A stretch of DNA of 64,000 bases from Puccinellia tenuiflora (lineage: Eukaryota; Streptophyta; Magnoliopsida; Poales; Poaceae): NCBI GenBank assembly GCA_012064385.1, contig QRDG01000820.1:1-64000 (forward strand). Direction: 5' to 3'. The position numbers and the translations under genes are program-made. Under the pieces are notes generated by a model. It saw only the letters and a list, made by a program, of their open reading frames with translations. It did not search any database and was not told the origin of the DNA. How positions within the stretch are numbered: position 1 is the stretch's first letter; each line of letters begins with the position of its first letter. This document shows positions 33,302 to 45,719 of the stretch, piece by piece.

Positions 33302-33736
33302 TTATGCTCGACGATGGTACGACTGCGACACGATCGACCGCATCAACGCGAGAGGCTGCGCTTCTCTGCATTCACTTCTCCTCCGTGTTTCCCCACTAAC
33401 CAAAAGAGAAAGATCGACCTCAATCAGTAATTGAGAATGCCACATGGTGATGATAGGAACGGGTAGCTGCCCCCGGAAACATCCTGCTTGACCTTCCTGT
33501 ACCTGACACCAAGTAATAGTGAGTTCTCTGTCTTGAACAACACCTTTGATGGGAGTTCGTACTAATGATAATCTAGAAGCATCATCAACTTGATGACTGA
33601 ATACATAGATGATACTTGAAAAATATATAGATATTTGCCACTCGAAAGAATGTTCTCTTGTCTGATTGGCAATTGGGACCAGAGGCCACATGACACTCAG
33701 GCATGGAGTGACGAATCTATACCTCTTATAAGACAA
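33302..33736 (-). CDS. Unknown 144-codon ORF
   Basis: An uninterrupted minus-strand frame with an ATG start (MSYKRYRFVTPCLSVMWPLV) and no family I can recognise. The composition is mixed, with Cys, Trp, Gln and Ser and no repeats. In AT-rich intergenic DNA a frame this long is unusual but can occur by chance. No neighbouring exon-like sequence or promoter was found. It may be a coding relic or organelle-derived DNA. I assign no function. Confidence 0.2.
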   Translation of the reverse strand: MSYKRYRFVTPCLSVMWPLVPIANQTREHSFEWQISIYFSSIIYVFSHQVDDASRLSLVRTPIKGVVQDRELTITWCQVQEGQAGCFRGQLPVPIITMWHSQLLIEVDLSLLVSGETRRRSECREAQPLALMRSIVSQSYHRRA

Positions 33737-33879
33737 AACCCCACTAGAGGATCATTTAAGTTGTCTATCTTAACATGCAGCCTATCCACGTCATCACATA
33801 TTCACAGCCGTCCGATTCTCATGATCTTCTTCATTCTCAGCCGTCTGATCACATGTTAAACTCAAAGTTACGCATAACG

Positions 33880-34561
33880 ATCAGTACATGTGTTGTTCCG
33901 TTTCTGGAACGTTTTCTTAATTGCTCACACGGCACACCCTGTTACAAGCGATAGCAAAACAACGATGAAATTAAGCAAGATCAAACCAACGGGGACACGA
34001 GATTTTAACATGGAAAATCCTTCCAACAAGGAAGAGAAAAAACCACGGGCGCCAGCCAGCAATACTTCACTATTTCGAGTGAGGTTACAAACGCGCCGGG
34101 ATTTACAATGTGTGGCTTATCTCCGGCGGCGGCTTACAAGACGTATTTATAGTGGTCCTGACCTAATCTAGGTCGGTAACAAGTGGTGTCCAGGTCGGTT
34201 ACAACTCGTACCGTACCGCGGGTGCAGCGCCCCCGCACCCCCGGCAGATCTCCTGTCTCGGGCCATCGCGGTGGGCTAACGCCTCCGCTTCGCTTCGGCC
34301 CAAGCCTACCGGCGAAGGGCCTCGCTTTGCTCCGTCGTTAGCCTTCTCACTTATAGAACCGGATTTGGATCACCATAAAATAACACACCCTTCGTCTCCT
34401 ATGTCAGGCATTAGTACATCACCTCCTCGCCTCTGGCATGTGAGCGGTCAAGCAAACGCTATATAATGGATATATCTCACACATCCTAATACATGTTGCC
34501 GTGGGGGATTAAATATTCCTCCTTTAACATCGTCTTCTTCTATTCTCACTGCTTTTCTCAA
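33880..34561 (-). mobile_element. LTR-like remnant, probably antisense
   Basis: It contains the combination GGGACACGAGATTTTAACATGG followed by AAAATCC.TCCAACAAGGAAG, a CGTATTTATAGTGG box (antisense TATA) and GC-rich parts, which I associate with the R/U5 side of grass LTRs in reverse orientation. Ends and a target duplication could not be fixed, so the family is open. It immediately precedes the copia element at 34567. Confidence 0.35.
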
Positions 34562-34566
34562 CCCAG

Positions 34567-36441
34567 TGTTGGGAATATGCCCTAGAGGCAATAATAAAAT
34601 GGTTTATTAGCATATTCATGTTTATGATAATAGTTTATTATCCATGCTATAATTGTATTAATTGGAAACATAATACATGTGTGGAATATAAACACCAGGT
34701 GTCCCTAGTAAGCCTCTACTGGACTAGTTCGTTAGTCAAGAGATGGTTAGAGTTTCCTAACCATGGACTTGTTATAGTCACTTGATAACGGAGTCATATC
34801 ATTAGGAGTAATGATGTGATGGACAAGACCCAAATAATAAAGAGTTGCAATTGATCGTGTCACAACAGTTTTATTGCCAACACTTTTAGTATGCCAAGTA
34901 TAGTTTCCTTAGACCATGAGATTATGTCACTCCCGTTTACCGGAGGAGTACTTTGTGGACATCAAACGTCACTTCGTAACTGGGTGATTATAAAGGTGGC
35001 TTTCAGATATCTCCGATGGTATTTGTTGGGTGACATGAATCAAGAGTGGGATTTGTCCCTCCATGTGACGGAGTAGATATCTCTGGGCCCTCTCGGTAAT
35101 ATAGCATCAGAAAGGTTGCAGCCATGTGATTAAATGTTAATCACAGAGATCCTATATTATGGACGAGTAAAGAGAATTTGCCAGGTAATGAGATAGAACT
35201 AGATATGGAGATATCAACGATCAAATCTCGGGCAAATTAAATATCGTGAGACAAAGGGAATCGTATACGAGATTAAGAATCGCTGACATCATGGTTCAAT
35301 CGATAAAGAACTTTGTTGAATATGTAGGAGTCAATATGGGCATCCCGGTCCCGCTATTGATTATTGATATGATCATGTCTGCATGTTCTCGAACCCGTAG
35401 GGTCACACACTTAACGCTCCGATGTAGCTAGGGTTTAGCGATGAGATGTTTTGATGGTATGAACGAATGGTGATTCGGAGTCTCGGATGGGATCCTAGAC
35501 GTCACGAGGAGTTCCGGAAGAGTCCGGAGAATAAGATTCATATATGGAAAGTGGTTTCCGGAGGTATCGGAAAAGTTCCGGGAATTTTCCGGCAGAGTAC
35601 CGGAATATTCTAGAAGGTTCTAGAGGAGTCTAGAAGTGGGGCCCATAGGAGTATGGGGCCCACGTGGCATGAAGGGGTGGTGGACTGGCCTAAAGGGCCA
35701 GCCGCACCACCTGCCCCAAAGGGGCCCATGCGGGCTGAAAGGCCCAAGTGGGGGGGGGCCAAAAACCCTAGGGGGCTGGCTTGGGGACCAAGCCTCCCCA
35801 GCCGCCGGCCCTAAGAGGGCAAGGGGCGCAGCCCCCCTGGCCACCTATATAAGGAGGGGCTGGGGGAGGGCTGCCGCACCCCTGGAGCTCCCTCCTGCCC
35901 TAGCCGCCGCACCCCTCCCCTGCCGCAACACCTCCCCTTGGCGCCACCCCTCCCCGTAGGGCTACCGCCATCTCCTCCACCAAAGTTGCTGCACCACCCC
36001 TAGCCGTAGGGCTGCTGCACCATGTCCTACTCTCCCTCTCCTCTTGCTTGGCTTGGCGAAGCCCTGCTCGTGGAGACTACACCATCAACGCCACCACAAC
36101 CGTCGTGGTGCCGAGATCCATCTAGCCATCTCCACCTTGCTTGCGGGATCAAGAAGGCGGAGATCTACATCGAGCCGTACGTGTGGATACCGCGGAGGTG
36201 CTGCTCTTGCGGCACTTCATCGAATTGGACTTCGAGGAAATACATCTCCTCGCGACTAGATGAGTCTAGTTGCGGGGATCGACTAGCCAACCCCTGCACC
36301 GACAAAATGCGTTTGTTGATCTTCAAGGGTAAGAGATTGGATCTCATCTTCGCTACCTCCGTCTAATAGATCTAGATCCTTGGGGTTTATTCCGCTTGTT
36401 GCGTAGGAAATTTTTTTGTTTTCTATGCTGCGACCCCTTCA
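34567..36441 (+). repeat. 5' LTR of copia element
   Basis: TGTTGGGAATATGCCCTAGA to GCGACCCCTTCA. The TATA box CTATATAA at 35845-35852 precedes a GC-rich leader. Internal CCGGAA-rich segments lie at about 35510-35610. Confidence 0.92.
35845..35852 (+). promoter_or_regulatory. TATA box in copia 5' LTR
   Basis: CCACCTATATAAGGAGG, the promoter position of this LTR group. The same box lies at 42433-42440 in the 3' LTR. Confidence 0.65.
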
Positions 36442-36442
36442 G

Positions 36443-36454
36443 TGGTATCAGAGC
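36443..36454 (+). other. Primer-binding site, initiator-Met tRNA type
   Basis: TGGTATCAGAGC, one base after the 5' LTR, is the standard copia primer site complementary to the 3' end of initiator-Met tRNA. Confidence 0.9.
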
Positions 36455-37860
36455 CTAGATCTATTCATAGATGTTGGTGCGATTAGAACACAAGTGTTGT
36501 GGGCGTTGATATTTTATGTTGCTACCTTCTCGCGTGCACTTTGCGTCTTTGCGGTATTGTGAGATTGAAGCGGCCCGGACCAACCTTACTCGTCCACGCA
36601 CGAGAGACCGGTTCCACGACTGACATGCAACTTGTTTTGCATAAGTGGCTGGCGGGTGTCTGTTTCTCTTGCTTTAGTGAAGATGCAATTTTCAATGGAA
36701 GGCCTTTCAAAAGGATGAGTAAATAAGCAACTACTATATCACCGTTGTGGTTTTGCGTAGATTAGAACGGTTCTATCTCGTTGACCCAAGCCACGTAAAA
36801 ATTGCATAAACAAAGTAGAGGACGTCTAACTTGTTTTTGCAGAGGGGTCATGTGATGTGGTATGGCCAATATGTGATTTGTGATAATGTATGCAATGATC
36901 ATGTTTGTAATCTTTCACGACTTGCATGTCGATGAGTACGGCAACCGGCAGGAGCCATATGGTTGTCTTTTATTTTATGTGACCTGCGTGTCATTGAATC
37001 ACCATGTAATTGCTTTACTTTATTGCTAAGAGTAGCATTAGTTGTAGTTGCAATAGTTGGTGGACAACCATGGTGATGGCGCCACTATGATGGAGATCAT
37101 TCGGTGATGGAGATCATGCCGGTGCTTTGGAGATGGAGATCAAAGGCACAAGAAGAAAGGCCATATCATATCATAATTATGAATTGCATGTGATGATAAT
37201 CCTTTTATGCACCTTATTGTTATGCTTAGATGTGATCGCGACGGTAGCATGATAAGGTGATCTCTCACGTTAATATCAAGATGTGTTCTCCCCTAGTATG
37301 CACCTTTGCCAAAGATCTTCGTTTCGAAGCACCACGTGATGATCGGGTGTGATAGATTCTACATTCACATACAACGGGTGTAAGCCAGATTTACACACGC
37401 GAAAATACTACGTTTCCTTGACGAGCCTAGCATGTACAGACATGGCCTCGAAACACAAGAACCGAAAGGTTAAACACAAGTCATATGGACGATATGATCA
37501 ACATGGTGATGTTCACCATTGAAGCTACATCATCTCACGTGATGATCGGTTGTGGTGTAGTGGATTTGGATCGTGTGTCACTAAACAACCAGAGAGATGT
37601 TGAGTTTAGTGGGAGTTCATTAAGATGAATTAAAATTATCATAAACAAAAGTCCTTAAGATGTCTTTGCAAAAATCCTTGTAGATCATGGTCGACTACGG
37701 TAGTCGGTTCATTGTTGAAAAACTGCGTCTCGATGGGTCATTTTGTTAAGTGGTACCTGCATTTGAAAGAAGTCCTAAACACCCATGCTCAGCTCTACGT
37801 GCTAGAAGAACCAATAGGAGATAAACCCAAATATTTCTGCAAGCAATGAAGAGTACATGG
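36455..37860 (+). other. Copia leader and interior, non-coding
   Basis: No frame longer than a few dozen codons matches a retroelement protein. The sequence is AT-rich, with GGTGATGGAGATCA-type direct repeats around 37070-37140. Confidence 0.5.
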
Positions 37861-38120
37861 AGTGGTTTTGAACCACCTACTTGAAAGTCAAGTGGATGAT
37901 GTGCACCTTCATGAATTCTGACCTAAGTAGACAATTCAAGAACTTGACTACAATGGAGATTGTAGATGAGCTGAAAAATAGTTTTTTAGCACAAGTTAGA
38001 ATTGTAAGGTTCGAATGTCCGAACGGTTTTCTTTCACTCAAGATGAAAGAGAACACTTGCTTGGAACAACACCTGAGGATAATGCATGAGATACATCATC
38101 GTCTAGTACTTGTTTAGAAC
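37861..38120 (+). pseudogene. Trace of copia gag
   Basis: The frame 37881-38117 reads MKVKWMMCTFMNSDLSRQFK, then IVDELKNSFLAQVRIVRFEC and KENTCLEQHLRIMHEIHHRL. The spacing resembles the copia gag core (UBN2-like: an MxxSxLxxxFxxxxxxxDIxxEL block followed by an H-x-L helix), but only weakly. It is broken on both sides. Confidence 0.4.
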
Positions 38121-41100
38121 CACGAGATGAATGACGGTTTCGCGATAGATGGGGTGATACGCTAGCTTCTCCCCAGCTTCAAGAATTATGCCAGAGACTA
38201 TGTCATAGCAAGGGATTTGATCACTTTCTATGAGTTTGTGTCTCGGCTGCGTCATGTCAAAGTGGAACCCATAGCAAGAGAAGTTGACAATGCAGAAAGT
38301 ATATAGTGATATACAAGTTATAAGTGTTTAAATCCAAATTGCAATTGTGGCGGTTCCGATAAGTATTTGATACTCATTCTGTTTTATGAAAACAGAACCT
38401 GCTGCTTGAGATTTGCATAAGGGATATGGGAAGACGTTGCGGAATGGTGGCAATCAAGGAGTTGATGCTGGCAACGATCTGTCTCTACATTTATCGTTTA
38501 GATTAGAGGATTTGAATAAGTTTTGTAATCGAATTAAGTGTGATTTTGATTAGTGTGTCTTGCTTATGTGAGACGGTTATTCATGTTAAAGACAATGGTT
38601 GTTCTATTCTCATGAGTGATCCTTTTTGGAAATCACAAGTTTCGATTATAAGTGTATTATTCTTATTATAATCTAAATGATAAATTGGTTGAACATTTAT
38701 AAATAAAAGACATGCTAATGATATCCAAAACTTAATAATGATAATTGTTTTAGTCGTGCTGAATATTGAATAAACATTTTGATGTTTTATCAATGCGCCT
38801 TGTTGAAGGAGTATGACTAAAATGCCACCCTTTGGAAGTGTGTCATGAGTTGCCGAAGATAAACACAAGTGTTGGTTGTATTTTCAGCGAATGTTAAATG
38901 TCATTATTTTGTGTACTCCATCATAAATGAAATGATTAAATAGGTGTATTTATTCGAGTTATGATATTTGATGAGATCAAATAAATTTCTGGAGTTTAGG
39001 ATATTAAGTTAACAAGAAAATTGAGTCTTTATGATTTGATCAAAAGAGACAAAATATTTGAGTTATATGTTAGTATGCGAACTTGTGAGAAGTGTTATCA
39101 CAAATTACAATGTTTAGAATATTTCAAAGGCGTTTGATATGTCCTAAGATATTGTAATCACACACTATTTGATATTGTGTGGTCTCAAAGAAGGGTTTTA
39201 TTTCGGGGGTTTAATAATAGCATTTAGATTTATTTGATAAACACTCTGTTTTAAATAAGGGTCTATTTAATGATTTGCATTTCGCATATGAGTTATGTGA
39301 AACAGTGGTTTCAATAATTATGGGATAATTAGAAATTATTGCAAATAAAGTTTGTAGTATATTCATATGTGACTATGAATAGAGATTCCACAATGAGAGA
39401 CTAAAAGGGACAAATCAATTGTTGGTTGTGTTAAAGGTTTTAGTGGTTTTTATCGTGAAAAGGTTTCATGGATAAAAGAATTGTTGGAATGAAATTGAGA
39501 AGCTAAAAACTTTCTTGTTTATGTATCAAGTGGCACATTTAGATGCTATGTTGGTTAAAACTTGACACATAAAGGAATTAATGATGGTGATCATTGAATT
39601 TCGGTTTAGCTTGTCTAAAGAAAAGTAGGATTCAAGAATATGGTATTTTGTCAGGTTACAAAATATTCATGATTTACTTGTCATGTTTGAGAAACAAGAC
39701 ATACCTACGAAACTACAAAGAAGAAATAGAAACTTAAATACGAAAGTGACTAAGAGTCATCCTATGTGAAGTTTAAATCACAAAGTAATTGTTGCTTGAT
39801 TTTGTGAAAGTGATGTTTCACATATTTATTCCTCAAAAGGGGTTTTGCAGGGAATAAATAAAACTTAAAGCTAGTAAAGTACTAGCATTTCGTATAAAGA
39901 GTTCTCGATATTAATAGTTAATTAAGAATTTTGGAGGTGTCCAAAATATCGAGAATATACACGAGTGTGATCTAATTAAGATATGTGGCGACATATGTTA
40001 AGTTAGAGCAGAAACTATTTTCTAAAGATCAAAATATGTGGTGACATATGTTTGAGTGGGAGCTAGTTAAATCATGGTCAAATATAAGGATAACATATTT
40101 CTGAGTGGGAGCCAAAGTGGTTTCACAATTTAATATGTGTATGGTGTATATTTGAGTGGGAGTTTACAACATCTTGTTTGAGTGAAATGGAGATTTCATA
40201 AATGTTGTAAATGAGTCAGGAACCAACGTATAACTTGTGAAGTTAGTTTGAAACGTCAAATATCCATGGAGATGGATGTATCTATGGAGGATAGATATGT
40301 TTGATAAAGAATTATGTCATGATGTTTAACCTAAGTAAGATTTTGAATGAGTTCAAAATAAAACAAGAGAAGAAAGGTTCATCTGCTTGTGAAAAATAGG
40401 TGAAACATTGAGTTGATAACTCAGTACAAAAATGATGGTTGGAGGATATGTTAGAATTCGCTATGAATTGTTCATAGGTCGAAAACATATAAGAACCATG
40501 TGTTTGTATTTGACGATGTGTGACCCAACTTCTTGGTTAGAAGAACATGTTAAGTGAGGAGTCATTTTTCATGGAGTTGAGATAATAGAATCTAGAGATT
40601 GGTAGACTTGGTTGAAGTCATAAAACCAAACTAGATTGGGGATCTCATAATAGCAGAAGCGCAGCGAAAGCATGATCGAAAATATCGAAGTGACATGATA
40701 GCACTGTCGATTTGTGAGTCTACAACATATAGGAGTATATGATTAATTCAAGGATTAAAAGATATAATATTATGGTTTGAGAAATTTTATTTCAAGACTG
40801 AGTGAGTTCCGGGTGCACATGCTATGTGAAAGTCCTCTTGACTGATCATACGTCATGTAGGCATAAAAGGGAAACGAAAATCTCACTCTCTAACCAAATA
40901 TATTATATTCATCATGTGATGATGAGAATTATCATGTGATGATAATAGGTTTATCATGAGATGATAAAGTAATGTCAAATTAGGTGACATTGACGTTTTG
41001 CAAAGAACATAAAGAACTGTATAGTACAGAACACGGACAGAACCTCTTCCACGAATAAACATGATCAACACTGAGACTCCATGAGTGTTAGACACCATGA

Positions 41101-41144
41101 GTGTTGGATCGAGAAAATGTAAACTAGATTATTGACTCTAGTGC
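38121..41144 (+). other. Copia interior, degenerate and AT-rich
   Basis: No readable domain in either strand. A motif GAGTGGGAGC recurs (about 40054, 40103, 40155), and TCATGTGATGATAA-type repeats lie at about 40910-40965. Confidence 0.5.
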
Positions 41145-41154
41145 AAGTGGGAGA
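41145..41154 (+). other. Polypurine tract of copia element
   Basis: AAGTGGGAGA immediately before the 3' LTR, the usual second-strand primer position. Confidence 0.75.
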
Positions 41155-41155
41155 C

Positions 41156-43029
41156 TGTTGGGAATATGCCCTAGAGGCAATAATAAAATGGTTTATTAGC
41201 ATATTCATGTTTATGATAATAGTTTATTATCCATGCTATAATTGTATTAATTGGAAACATAATACATGTGTGGAATATAAACACCAGGTGTCCCTAGTAA
41301 GCCTCTACTGGACTAGTTCGTTAGTCAAGAGATGGTTAGAGTTTCCTAACCATGGACTTGTTATAGTCACTTGATAACGGAGTCATATCATTAGGAGTAA
41401 TGATGTGATGGACAAGACCCAAATAATAAAGAGTTGCAATTGATCGTGTCACAACAGTTTTATTGCCAACACTTTTAGTATGCCAAGTATAGTTTCCTTA
41501 GACCATGAGATTATGTCACTCCCGTTTACCGGAGGAGTACTTTGTGGACATCAAACGTCACTTCGTAACTGGGTGATTATAAAGGTGGCTTTCAGGTATC
41601 TCCGATGGTATTTGTTGGGTGACATGAATCAAGAGTGGGATTTGTCCCTCCATGTGACGGAGTAGATATCTCTGGGCCCTCTCGGTAATATAGCATCAGA
41701 AAGGTTGCAGCCATGTGATTAAGTGTTAATCACAGAGATCCTATATTATGGACGAGTAAAGAGAATTTGCCAGGTAACGAGATAGAACTAGATATGGAGA
41801 TATCAACGATCAAATCTCGGGCAAATTAAATATCGTGAGACAAAGGGAATCGTATACGAGATTAAGAATCTCCGGCATCGTGGTTCAATCGATAAAGAAC
41901 TTCGTTGAATATGTAGGAGTCAATATGGGCATCCCGGTCCCGCTATTGATTATTGATATGATCATGTCTGCATGTTCTCGAACCCGTAGGGTCACACACT
42001 TAACGCTCCGATGTAGCTAGGGTTTAGTGATGAGATGTTTTGATGGTATGAACGAATGGTGATTCGGAGTCTCGGATGGGATCCTAGACGTCACGAGGAG
42101 TTCCGGAAGAGTCCGGAGAATAAGATTCATATATGGAAAGTGGTTTCCGGAGGTATCGGAAAAGTTCCGGGAATTTTCCGGCAGAGTACCGGAATATTCT
42201 AGAAGGTTCTAGAGGAGTCTAGAAGTGGGGCCCATAGGAGTATGGGGCCCACGTGGCATGAAGGGGTGGTGGACTGGCCTAAAGGGCCAGCCGCACCACC
42301 TGCCCCAAAGGGGCCCATGCGGGCTGAAAGGCCCAAGTGGGGGGGGGGCCAAAACCCTAGGGGGCTGGCTTGGGGACCAAGCCTCCCCAGCCGCCGGCCC
42401 TAAGAGGGCAAGGGGCGCAGCCCCCTGGCCACCTATATAAGGAGGGGCTGGGGGAGGGCTGCCGCACCCCTGGAGCTCCCTCCTGCCCTAGCCGCCGCAC
42501 CCCTCCCCTGCCGCACCACCTCCCCTTGGCGCCACCCCTCCCCGTAGGGCTGCCGCCATCTCCTCCACCAAAGTTGCTGCACCACCCCTAGCCGTAGGGC
42601 TGCTGCACCATGTCCTACTCTCCCTCTCCTCTTGCTTGGCTTGGCGAAGCCCTGCTCGTGGAGACTACACCATCAACGCCACCACAACCGTCGTGGTGCC
42701 GAGATCCATCCAGCCATCTCCACCTTGCTTGCGGGATCAAGAAGGCGGAGATCTACATCGAGCCGTATGTGTGGATACCGCGGAGGTGCTGCTCTTGCGG
42801 CACTTCATCGAATTGGACTTCGAGGAAATACATCTCCTCGCGACTAGATGAGTCTAGTTGCGGGGATCGACTAGCCAACCCCTGCACCGACAAAACGCGT
42901 TTGTTGATCTTCAAGGGTAAGAGATTGGATCTCATCTTCGCTACCTCCGTCTAATAGATTTAGATCCTTGTGGTTTATTCCGCTTGTTGCGTAGGAATTT
43001 TTTTTGTTTTCTATGCTGCGACCCCTTCA
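41156..43029 (+). repeat. 3' LTR of copia element
   Basis: TGTTGGGAATATGCCC to GCGACCCCTTCA, nearly identical to the 5' LTR. Differences include CTCCGGCATCGTGG versus CGCTGACATCATGG near 41870 and a longer G run near 42340. Confidence 0.92.
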
Positions 43030-43310
43030 CCCAGTTCATTTGTTCTTTAGATCCCCTAGCAGACGCGAGATATCTGACGATTTTATTCTCTTGCAGGCAT
43101 ATCTTTGATGTACTTCTCATATTCCAAGCGGATGACCTAATCAGCAACTTGAAATCCATCGACTCTACACCCCCCCTTGCTTTTCCCTATTAAATCTTCT
43201 ATTTTCTATTTGGGTTTCAGAGACTAGCTGAGCTTGGATCTCCATGATGCAACTGCTACCCAGAGCGGTCTGCTGTGTCTGCACTCACTACGTCACGTCC
43301 TGAATTCGAG

Positions 43311-43735
43311 GCACTTTCCTAGAGGCAAATTTAAAAACTGCCTCTGATGTTTACTTTTGGAGGCACTTTTACAAGTAATGCCTCAAATTATTTAGCATTT
43401 AATGGTAATTTAGAAGTAGTGCCTCAAAAAGTTTTTATTTAGTGACACTAATCAAAAGTGCCTCTAAATGAATATTATCTTAGGCATCTAAAAGTGTCTC
43501 AAATAGTAATCATTAGAGGCACTTTTGATTAGTGTCTCCAATAACTATCATTTAGAGGCACTAATAAAAAGTGCCTCAAATAGTTACCATTTGAGGCAGT
43601 TTTAGATGCCTCAAATAGTATTCATTTAGAGGCACTTTTAAATAGTGCCTCCAATAACTATCATTTACAGGCACTAATAAAAGATGTCTCAAATGGTTAC
43701 TATTTAAGACGCTTTTAGATTTGCCTTTAAATGAA
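43311..43735. repeat. CACTA subterminal repeats, left
   Basis: About fifteen GAGGCACT / AGTGCCTC / TGCCTCAAAT words in both orientations, spaced 20-40 bp, forming overlapping inverted repeats. Such arrays are the transposase-binding region in CACTA elements. Confidence 0.8.
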
Positions 43736-44439
43736 AAAAAATATCAATACAGTAAAGCTCTTAATTACAGACTTGCTAACTAACTATCGACTGATTTTTA
43801 ATTGGACAAAAGTCAAATCACTAGCTGTTCTTTTGTGCTTCGATTTGTGCAGTCGACTGACTATTTTTAGGCATCAGTCAAAATTTTGTGCTACCGATTC
43901 GATTCATCTCCATAATTAGCGCTCTCACCAACAAAGGCAAGCCTCCGTGATTGTTTTTGTTGGTCTGCAGTACGTTGTTTGGGTCGTACGTGGTAGCTTT
44001 CATCTGCTCCGGAATTAGGATATGGGCTGCTTGTGTTGTGAGCCGATAGGTACAGCGTCCTTGTAATCATGTAGACTACATTTTCCCTTATGTTTTTTTT
44101 TTATAAGTTCTTTTATTTAAAAAATTACAGCCCATTACACTAGTATTTACATGATCTGAAACATGTAAATTTAAATTCGTGATAAGTCAATTTTCTTCCT
44201 ATCATTAGATGGCACGTGGCCTAGAAAAAATCAATTAATCACTTAGACGATCATTAACCAGATTTATGTGCGTGCTATTGGTTCATCTTGCTAACTAGAA
44301 TTAGAAATAAACAAAGAAAACAGGGAAAGAGACAAAATCCACTATACATAATTACAAAACTAAAAATACAGTTCTGTTTACCTGAAAATCAGTCAAGTGA
44401 TAAATAGACACTCCCAATTAATTAAGACAACAAAATGCC

Positions 44440-45072
44440 ATGAAGTTTCGCGCACTGACGACATGCGACGCAACTGCCAGGATGTTTAGCGCAGGACGCT
44501 TGGCAGCAGGTTGCATCGATGAGCTCTTCTGGTTGCTCGATCCGCCTTGTGGGACGACCGTTCACGCAGGAAAGTCTGGGTCGGTGTCGTCCGACGACGA
44601 TCTGGCTTCAGCTAGCAGGACGGGTTGGAACACGGGCGCGAGAAAAAGCATCAGTGCGCGTCGATGGATCAAAAGCGCCCATCTGCCTCGGTCGTCACGG
44701 ACGCAGGGCGGCTCTTTGCTGAACCCTAACCCTAGCCGCCATGGCCAAGGCCTCCGACTCGGCAGGCACGCATTGACGCCTCCGGCTGCTCTTGTTCGCT
44801 CACCATCGCCATATCGCCTCCCTCTCGAGCTCTACTCGTCCTCGTCTCCGGACGCCGCTCCCACCACCCCAACGACACAACATAGGAGAGAAAACATATC
44901 CCTAACTACTAGGCCAGAACGGAAGAGAGAGGTCCCCCTCCCTCCTACCACCGCCGGAGCGGCAACCGGAGAAAGAGGGGACCAGGACCAACATCCTAGC
45001 CGGAGGCGATCGGAAGATTGGCCGCCGCCACCTCTAGCTAGAGGAGGGGAGGAAAAGCGTGTATATGGTTAG
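44440..45072 (+). CDS. Unknown ORF within CACTA element, possibly captured leader sequence
   Basis: A 210-codon plus frame starting MKFRALTTCDATARMFSAGR, Ser/Pro/Arg-rich towards the end, with no recognisable domain. The DNA around 44710-44760 (CCTAACCCTAGCCGCCATGG) looks like a plant 5' UTR with a start codon in another frame that stops after a few codons. I read this as a captured gene 5' end rather than a functional gene, with low confidence. Confidence 0.2.
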   Translation: MKFRALTTCDATARMFSAGRLAAGCIDELFWLLDPPCGTTVHAGKSGSVSSDDDLASASRTGWNTGARKSISARRWIKSAHLPRSSRTQGGSLLNPNPSRHGQGLRLGRHALTPPAALVRSPSPYRLPLELYSSSSPDAAPTTPTTQHRRENISLTTRPERKREVPLPPTTAGAATGERGDQDQHPSRRRSEDWPPPPLARGGEEKRVYG

Positions 45073-45719
45073 TGATAAGACGTTACTAAAGCTCTAGGAA
45101 ATAGCATAAAAAATTAAAATCCACACTAGTGTACAAAATCCACACTTGCTCCGTATGTGAGGAGTCACGCACGCGTTCACTTCCGCGTAGTACGTGTTTG
45201 CTACTCGAGTGATTGTTTTTTTTTTTTTTTGCAACCAAAAGAAGAGCCCGCCACGGACATCTGAGAGCCAAATCCATCTCTCCCGCGCGGCTATCCCATC
45301 TCGCGCCGCCATCCTCTCTCACTAGCCCCCACGAGTCGACCCACCGACGGAGCCGGGAGCCGGCGGCCGGAGCGATTCCGCCGAATCTGCGTCTACCAGG
45401 ACGCCGCCGCCGTTGACCTCAACTACTAGCAGGATGCCGCGAGAGGCCGAGAGCGTCTTCATCACCTGTCAGAAAATCAGAAGCGGAGAAGCGAAACCCG
45501 AACGGACCCATCCCGCCCCCTCTCCCATCCGCCACCACCTCCCCGCACATCCATGCCGCGACGCGCCGCCTCTCCCTGGCGGCGCCCGCGCGGGCCCGCT
45601 CCCTAGGCCTCCCGCGCAGGCGCCCCGTCCGCTACGCGTCGCTGCGCCTGCGCGCGTCCGCGGCGGCGGAGGCCACCACGTCGGCGAAGGAGGGGGCCGA
45701 GGAGCTCGGGTTCGAGGAG

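Larger units (their letters stand above)
34567..43029 (+). mobile_element. Copia (BARE/Angela-type) retrotransposon with degenerate interior
   Basis: 5' LTR 34567-36441 (1875 bp), primer site from 36443, interior 36442-41155 (4.7 kb), polypurine tract at 41145-41154, and 3' LTR 41156-43029 (1874 bp). A perfect 5-bp duplication CCCAG (34562-34566 and 43030-43034) flanks it. The LTRs differ at about 20 positions by eye (about 1%). The interior is AT-rich, holds only a trace of gag and has no readable protease, integrase or reverse transcriptase. It is therefore non-autonomous and must have moved with proteins supplied by another element. Confidence 0.92.

Noticed and set aside
43311..43735. Regularly spaced GAGGCACT words as a CRISPR-like array
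   Set aside because: The words occur in both orientations with irregular spacing in a plant TE end; CACTA subterminal repeats explain them.
44715..44735. AACCCTAACCCTAG as interstitial telomere repeat
   Set aside because: Only two units directly before a GCCGCCATGG context; a telo-box in a captured plant 5' UTR is more likely.
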